Origin: Bombus terrestris
Taxonomy: Eukaryota; Arthropoda; Insecta; Hymenoptera; Apidae
Assembly: GCF_910591885.1 (NCBI RefSeq)
Contig: NW_025963681.1
Location: 1-64,000 of the forward strand
Length of the DNA: 64,000 bases
Reading direction: 5' to 3'
Shown here: one piece after another, positions 57,881 to 64,000 of the stretch
Numbering within the stretch: position 1 is the first letter of the stretch
How the letters are laid out: each line of letters opens with the position of its first letter
The notes under the pieces: generated by a model
The model's input: only the letters and a program-made list of their open reading frames with translations
What the model was told of the DNA's origin: nothing
Database searches by the model: none
Position numbers and translations under genes: made by a program

Positions 57881-60800
57881 AACCATGGAACAACGTGGGA
57901 CAACGTGGGACACCGTTGGACATCGTTGGACAACGTGGGACAACGTGGGACAACGTGGGACAACGTGGGACAACGTGGGACACCGTTGGACACCGTGGGA
58001 CACCGTTGGACACCGTTGGACATCGTTGGACACCGTGGGACAACGTGGGACAACGTGGGACAACGTGGGACAACGTGGGACAACGTGGGACAACGTGGGA
58101 CAACGTGGGACAACGTGGGACAACGTGGGACAACGTGGGACAACGTGGGACAACGTGGGACATCGTGGGACAACGTGGGACAACGTGGGACAACGTGGGA
58201 CAACGTGGGACATCGTTGGACACCGTTGGACATCGTTGGACACCGTGGGACAACGTGGGACAACGTGGGACAACGTGGGACAACGTGGGACAACGTGGGA
58301 CACCGTTGGACATCGCGGGACACCGTTGGACATCGTTGGACACCGTGGGACAACGTGGGACAACGTGGGACAACGTGGGACAACGTGGGACAACGTGGGA
58401 CAACGTGGGACAACGTGGGACAACGTGGGACAACGTGGGACAACGTGGGACAACGTGGGACAACGTGGGACATCGTGGGACAACGTGGGACCACGTGGGA
58501 CAACGTGGGACAACGTGGGACAACGTGGGACAACGTGGGACAACGTGGGACAACGTGGGACAACGTGGGACAACGTGGGACAACGTGGGACAACGTGGGA
58601 CACCGTTGGACATCGTTGGACACCGTGGGACACCGTGGGACAACGTGGGACAACGTGGGACAACGTGGGACAACGTGGGACAACGTGGGAAACCATGGAA
58701 CAACGTGGGACAACGTGGGACACCGTTGGACATCGTTGGACAACGTGGGACAACGTGGGACAACGTGGGACAACGTGGGACAACGTGGGACACCGTTGGA
58801 CACCGTGGGACACCGTTGGACACCGTTGGACATCGTTGGACACCGTGGGACAACGTGGGACAACGTGGGACAACGTGGGACAACGTGGGACAACGTGGGA
58901 CACCGTTGGACATCGTTGGACATCGTTGGACATCGTGGGACACCGTTGGACATCGTTGGACATCGTTGGACACCGTTGGACACCGTTGGACAACGTGGGA
59001 CATCGTGGGACAACGTGGGACAACGTGGGACAACGTGGGACAACGTGGGACACCGTTGGACACCGTGGGACACCGTTGGACACCGTTGGACACCGTTGGA
59101 CATCGTTGGACATCGTTGGACATCGTGGGACACCGTTGGACATCGTTGGACATCGTTGGACACCGTTGGACATCGTTGGACACCGTTGGACATCGTTGGA
59201 CATCGTTGGACATCGTGGGACACCGTTGGACATCGTTGGACATCGTTGGACACCGTTGGACATCGTTGGACATCGTTGGACATCGTTGGACACCGTTGGA
59301 CACCGTTGGACACCGTTGGACATCGTTGGACACCGTGGGACAACGTGGGACAACGTGGGACAACGTGGGACAACGTGGGACAACGTGGGACAACGTGGGA
59401 CATCGTGGGACAACGTGGGACAACGTGGGACAACGTGGGACAACGTGGGACAACGTGGGACAACGTGGGACAACGTGGGACAACGTGGGACAACGTGGGA
59501 CACCGTTGGACATCGCTGGACACCGTTGGACATCGTTGGACACCGTGGGACAACGTGGGACAACGTGGGACAACGTGGGACACCGTTGGACACCGTTGGA
59601 CACCGTTGGACACCGTTGGACATCGTTGGACACCGTGGGACAACGTGGGACAACGTGGGACAACGTGGGACATCGTGGGACAACGTGGGACAACGTGGGA
59701 CAACGTGGGACAACGTTGGACATCGTTGGACACCGTTGGACACCGTGGGACAACGTGGGACAACGTGGGACAACGTGGGACAACGTGGGACAACGTGGGA
59801 CAACGTGGGACAACGTGGGACAACGTGGGACAACGTGGGACAACGTGGGACAACGTGGGACACCGTTGGACATCGTTGGACACCGTGGGACAACGTGGGA
59901 CAACGTGGGACAACGTGGGACATCGTGGGACATCGTTGGACATCGTTGGACACCGTTGGACATCGTTGGACATCGTTGGACATCGTTGGACACCGTTGGA
60001 CACCGTTGGACACCGTTGGACATCGTTGGACACCGTGGGACAACGTGGGACAACGTGGGACAACGTGGGACAACGTGGGACAACGTGGGACAACGTGGGA
60101 CATCGTGGGACATCGTTGGACACCGTGGGACAACGTGGGACAACGTGGGACAACGTGGGACACCGTTGGACACCGTCGGACACCGTTGGACACCGTTGGA
60201 CATCGTTGGACAGCGTGGGACAACGTGGGACAACGTGGGACAACGTGGGACAACGTGGGACAACGTGGGACACCGTTGGACATCGTTGGACATCGTTGGA
60301 CATCGTGGGACACCGTTGGACATCGTTGGACATCGTTGGACACCGTTGGACGCCGTTGGACAACGTGGGACATCGTGGGACAACGTGGGACAACGTGGGA
60401 CAACGTGGGACAACGTGGGACACCGTTGGACACCGTGGGACACCGTTGGACACCGTTGGACACCGTTGGACATCGTTGGACATCGTTGGACATCGTGGGA
60501 CACCGTTGGACAACGTTGGACATCGTTGGACACCGTTGGACATCGTTGGACACCGTTGGACATCGTTGGACATCGTTGGACATCGTGGGACACCGTTGGA
60601 CATCGTTGGACATCGTTGGACACCGTTGGACATCGTTGGACATCGTTGGACATCGTTGGACACCGTTGGACACCGTTGGACACCGTTGGACATCGTTGGA
60701 CACCGTGGGACAACGTGGGACAACGTGGGACAACGTGGGACAACGTGGGACAACGTGGGACAACGTGGGACATCGTGGGACAACGTGGGACAACGTGGGA

Positions 60801-61510
60801 CAACGTGGGACAACGTGGGACAACGTGGGACAACGTGGGACAACGTGGGACAACGTGGGACAACGTGGGACACCGTTGGATATCGCTGGACACCGTTGGA
60901 CATCGTTGGACACCGTGGGACAACGTGGGACAACGTGGGACAACGTGGGACAACGTGGGACAACGTGGGACAACGTGGGACAACGTGGGACAACGTGGGA
61001 CAACGTGGGACATCGTGGGACAACGTGGGACAACGTGGGACAACGTGGGACAACGTGGGACAACGTGGGACACCGTTGGACATCGTTGGACACCGTGGGA
61101 CAACGTGGGACATCGTGGGACAACGTGGGACAACGTGGGACAACGTGGGACAACGTGGGACACCGTTGGACAACGTGGGACACCGTTGGACATCGTTGGA
61201 CACCGTGGGACAACGTGGGACAACGTGGGACAACGTGGGACAACGTGGGACAACGTGGGAAACCATGGAACAACGTGGGACAACGTGGGACACCGTTGGA
61301 CATCGTTGGACAACGTGGGACAACGTGGGACAACGTGGGACAACGTGGGACAACGTGGGACACCGTTGGACACCGTGGGACACCGTTGGACACCGTTGGA
61401 CATCGTTGGACACCGTGGGACAACGTGGGACAACGTGGGACAACGTGGGACAACGTGGGACAACGTGGGACAACGTGGGACAACGTGGGACAACGTGGGA
61501 CAAAGTGGGA
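57881..61510. repeat. 3.6-kb block, copy C of three
   Basis: Markers at 58691, 60171, 60351, 60511 and 61501 match copy B at offsets of 4,470, 4,460 and, after the 190-bp difference, 4,650 bp. Private changes are CATCGCGGGA at 58311, CAGCG at 60211 and TATCG at 60881. Copies B and C share more derived features with each other than with A, suggesting that B and C separated last. Confidence 0.78.
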
Positions 61511-64000
61511 CAACGTGGGACAATGTGGGACAACGTGGGACAACGTGGGACAACGTGGGACAACGTGGGACACCGTTGGACACCGTGGGACACCGTTGGA
61601 CACCGTTGGACATCGTTGGACACCGTGGGACAACGTGGGACAACGTGGGACAACGTGGGACACCGTTGGACATCGTTGGACACCGTGGGACAACGTGGGA
61701 CAACGTGGGACAACGTGGGACAACGTGGGACACCGTTGGACAACGTGGGACACCGTTGGACATCGTTGGACACCGTGGGACAACGTGGGACAACGTGGGA
61801 CCACGTGGGACAACGTGGGACAACGTGGGACAACGTGGGACAACGTGGGACACCGTTGGACATCGTGGGACACCGTTGGACATCGTTGGACATCGTTGGA
61901 CACCGTTGGACACCGTTGGACACCGTTGGACAACGTGGGACACCGTTGGACATCGTTGGACACCGTGGGACAACGTGGGACAACGTGGGACCACGTGGGA
62001 CAACGTGGGACAACGTGGGACAACGTGGGACAACGTGGGACAACGTGGGACAACGTGGGACACCGTTGGACACCGTGGGACACCGTTGGACACCGTTGGA
62101 CATCGTTGGACACCGTGGGACAACGTGGGACAACGTGGGACAACGTGGGACAACGTGGGACAACGTGGGACAACGTGGGACAACGTGGGACAACGTGGGA
62201 CAACGTGGGACAACGTGGGACAACGTGGGACAACGTGGGACAACGTGGGACACCGTTGGACAACGTGAGACACCGTTGGACATCGTTGGACACCGTGGGA
62301 CAACGTGGGACAACGTGGGACAACGTGGGACAACGTGGGACAACGTGGGACACCGTTGGACATCGTTGGACATCGTTGGACATCGTGGGACACCGTTGGA
62401 CATCGTTGGACATCGTTGGACACCGTTGGACACCGTTGGACAACGTGGGACATCGTGGGACAACGTGGGACAACGTGGGACAACGTGGGACAACGTGGGA
62501 CACCGTTGGACACCGTGGGACACCGTTGGACACCGTTGGACACCGTTGGACATCGTTGGACATCGTTGGACATCGTGGGACACCGTTGGACATCGTTGGA
62601 CATCGTTGGACACCGTGGGACAACGTGGGACAACGTGGGACAACGTGGGACAACGTGGGACAACGTGGGACAACGTGGGACAACGTGGGACAACGTGGGA
62701 CAACGTGGGACAACGTGGGACAACGTGGGACACCGTTGGACACCGTTGGACACCGTTGGACAACGTTGGACATCGTTGGACACCGTGGGACAACGTGGGA
62801 CAACGTGGGACAACGTGGGACATCGTGGGACAACGTGGGACAACGTGGGACAACGTGGGACAACGTTGGACATCGTTGGACACCGTTGGACACCGTTGGA
62901 CACCGTGGGACAACGTGGGACAACGTGGGACAACGTGGGACAACGTGGGACAACGTGGGACAACGTGGGACAACGTGGGACAACGTGGGACAACGTGGGA
63001 CAACGTGGGACAACGTGGGACAACGTGGGACAACGTGGGACAACGTGGGACATCGTGGGACAACGTGGGACAACGTGGGACAACGTGGGACAACGTGGGA
63101 CAACGTGGGACACCGTTGGACATCGTTGGACACCGTGGGACAACGTGGGACAACGTGGGACAACGTGGGACACCGTTGGACACCGTTGGACACCGTTGGA
63201 CACCGTTGGACATCGTTGGACACCGTGGGACAACGTGGGACAACGTGGGACAACGTGGGAAACCATGGAACAACGTGGGACAACGTGGGACACCGTTGGA
63301 CATCGTTGGACAACGTGGGACAACGTGGGACAACGTGGGACAACGTGGGACAACGTGGGACAACGTGGGACAACGTGGGACACCGTTGGACACCGTGGGA
63401 CACCGTTGGACAACGTGGGACCACGTGGGACAACGTGGGACAACGTGGGACAACGTGGGACAACGTGGGACAACGTGGGACAACGTGGGACAACGTGGGA
63501 CAACGTGGGACATCGTGGGACAACGTGGGACAACGTGGGACAACGTGGGACAACGTGGGACACCGTTGGACAACGTGGGACACCGTTGGACATCGTTGGA
63601 CACCGTGGGACAACGTGGGACAACGTGGGACCACGTGGGACAACGTGGGAAAACGTGGGACAACGTGGGACAACGTGGGACAACGTGGGACAACGTGGGA
63701 CAACGTGGGACATCGTGGGACAACGTGGGACAACGTGGGACAACGTGGGACAACGTGGGACAACGTGGGACACCGTTGGACATCGTTGGACACCGTGGGA
63801 CACCGTGGGACAACGTAGGACAACGTGGGACAACGTGGGACAACGTGGGACAACGTGGGAAACCATGGAACAACGTGGGACAACGTGGGACACCGTTGGA
63901 CATCGTTGGACAACGTGGGACAACGTGGGACAACGTGGGACAACGTGGGACAACGTGGGACAACGTGGGACACCGTTGGACACCGTGGGACACCGTTGGA
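61511..64000. repeat. Terminal mixed array
   Basis: The last 2.5 kb keep the same unit register. They contain the CpG-loss variant CAATGTGGGA at 61521, four TGGGACCACG sites (near 61796, 61986, 63416, 63626), TGAGA at 62266 and TAGGACAACG at 63816. The doublets at 63256 and 63856 are 600 bp apart. The array continues past the window edge with no sign of a boundary. Confidence 0.8.

Larger units (their letters stand above)
1..64000. repeat. Decameric satellite array, unit TGGGACAACG
   Basis: The window is a continuous head-to-tail array of 10-bp units, about 6,400 of them, with no interruption by other sequence. The consensus unit is TGGGACAACG: 60% GC, 70% purine on this strand, and one CpG per unit. 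The main variants differ at unit positions 2 (G to T), 7-8 (AA to AC or AT) and rarely elsewhere. Nearly all length changes between related segments are whole units. Blocks of hundreds to thousands of bases recur in the same order of variants, which is the mark of a higher-order repeat satellite shaped by unequal exchange or segmental duplication. Both window edges lie inside the array, so its true length is unknown. A eukaryotic heterochromatic location is inferred from scale and structure. I do not recognise the satellite as a named family. Confidence 0.98.
1..64000 (+). other. Strand-specific G-quadruplex potential
   Basis: Every TGGG-type unit places a GGG triplet exactly 10 bp from the next, so four consecutive units give four G3 tracts with 7-nt loops. 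That is the upper limit of the common G3+N1-7 pattern. It is satisfied in most of the array on the plus strand only. Units beginning TTGG or CTGG have only GG and break the pattern, so the array alternates between competent and non-competent stretches. Seven-nt loops predict modest stability. Formation in cells is inference. Confidence 0.6.

Noticed and set aside
50256..63983. A 4,575-codon reverse open frame
   Set aside because: It is the mirror of the same arithmetic. It ends at 50256 only because of one T-T-A change in copy A, and no non-repeat domain is present.
1..64000. CRISPR array
   Set aside because: There are no unique spacers. Every interval between repeats is itself the same repeat.
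1..64000. Telomeric repeat
   Set aside because: The unit is 10 bp with a CpG and does not resemble TTAGGG-type or other G-rich telomere repeats. The extensive variant structure is typical of a satellite.
1..64000. Bacterial or phage origin with a giant repeat protein
   Set aside because: No gene, operon signal or non-repeat domain appears in 64 kb. Decamer tandem arrays of this size are known from eukaryotic heterochromatin and not from bacterial genomes.
1..64000. tRNA, rRNA or other structured RNA gene
   Set aside because: No non-repetitive sequence exists to form such a gene. Short palindromes such as CAACGTTG and CCACGTGG arise from unit borders.

Overview
The whole 64 kb window is one uninterrupted satellite DNA array. 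The basic unit is a 10-bp sequence, TGGGACAACG, repeated head to tail about 6,400 times. A few variant decamers are mixed in: TGGGACATCG, TGGGACACCG, TTGGACACCG, TTGGACATCG, TCGGACAACG, CTGGACACCG, and a fixed 20-bp doublet, TGGGAAACCATGGAACAACG. I see no gene, RNA gene, transposon, CRISPR array, promoter or unique-sequence island, and the array runs off both ends of the window. A decamer array this long points to a eukaryotic nuclear genome (centromeric, pericentromeric, subtelomeric or other heterochromatin), probably from a long-read assembly. The species cannot be named from this sequence.

Layout. 1-470 is nearly pure TGGGACAACG. 471-12570 is a long higher-order block. It is followed at 12571-14920 by a segment with a different variant mix. 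14921-28695 is a second copy of 471-12570, at an offset of about 14.45 kb, with a 520-bp deletion at 20700 and an extra 2.2 kb at 24821-27020. At 27241-27245 the unit register slips by 5 bp, the only length change in the window that is not a multiple of 10. 28986-33770 is another copy of 10021-14760, and a 1.62-kb tandem step follows to about 34690. 34691-64000 is richer in islands of TTGGACAYCG units. It contains a 720-bp-offset local duplication (38331-39630), an 890-bp tandem duplication (44721-46490), four copies of a ~0.8-kb module, and a ~3.5-kb block present three times (47461, 53401, 57881).

Giant open reading frames exist on both strands but are a consequence of the repeat arithmetic. 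Ten is not a multiple of three, so all three forward frames read the same decapeptide (W-D-N-V-G-Q-R-G-T-T), and the unit contains no stop triplet in any frame of either strand. I annotate no protein-coding gene.

The points most worth following up are: the nested duplication history, readable from single-base markers; G-quadruplex potential on one strand, switched off in TTGG islands; almost no CpG decay despite one CpG per 10 bp; about 85 copies of a doublet that places an ATG in a strong Kozak context inside stop-free sequence; and the single 5-bp register slip. All comparisons and counts were made by eye, so block edges are good to roughly one or a few units.
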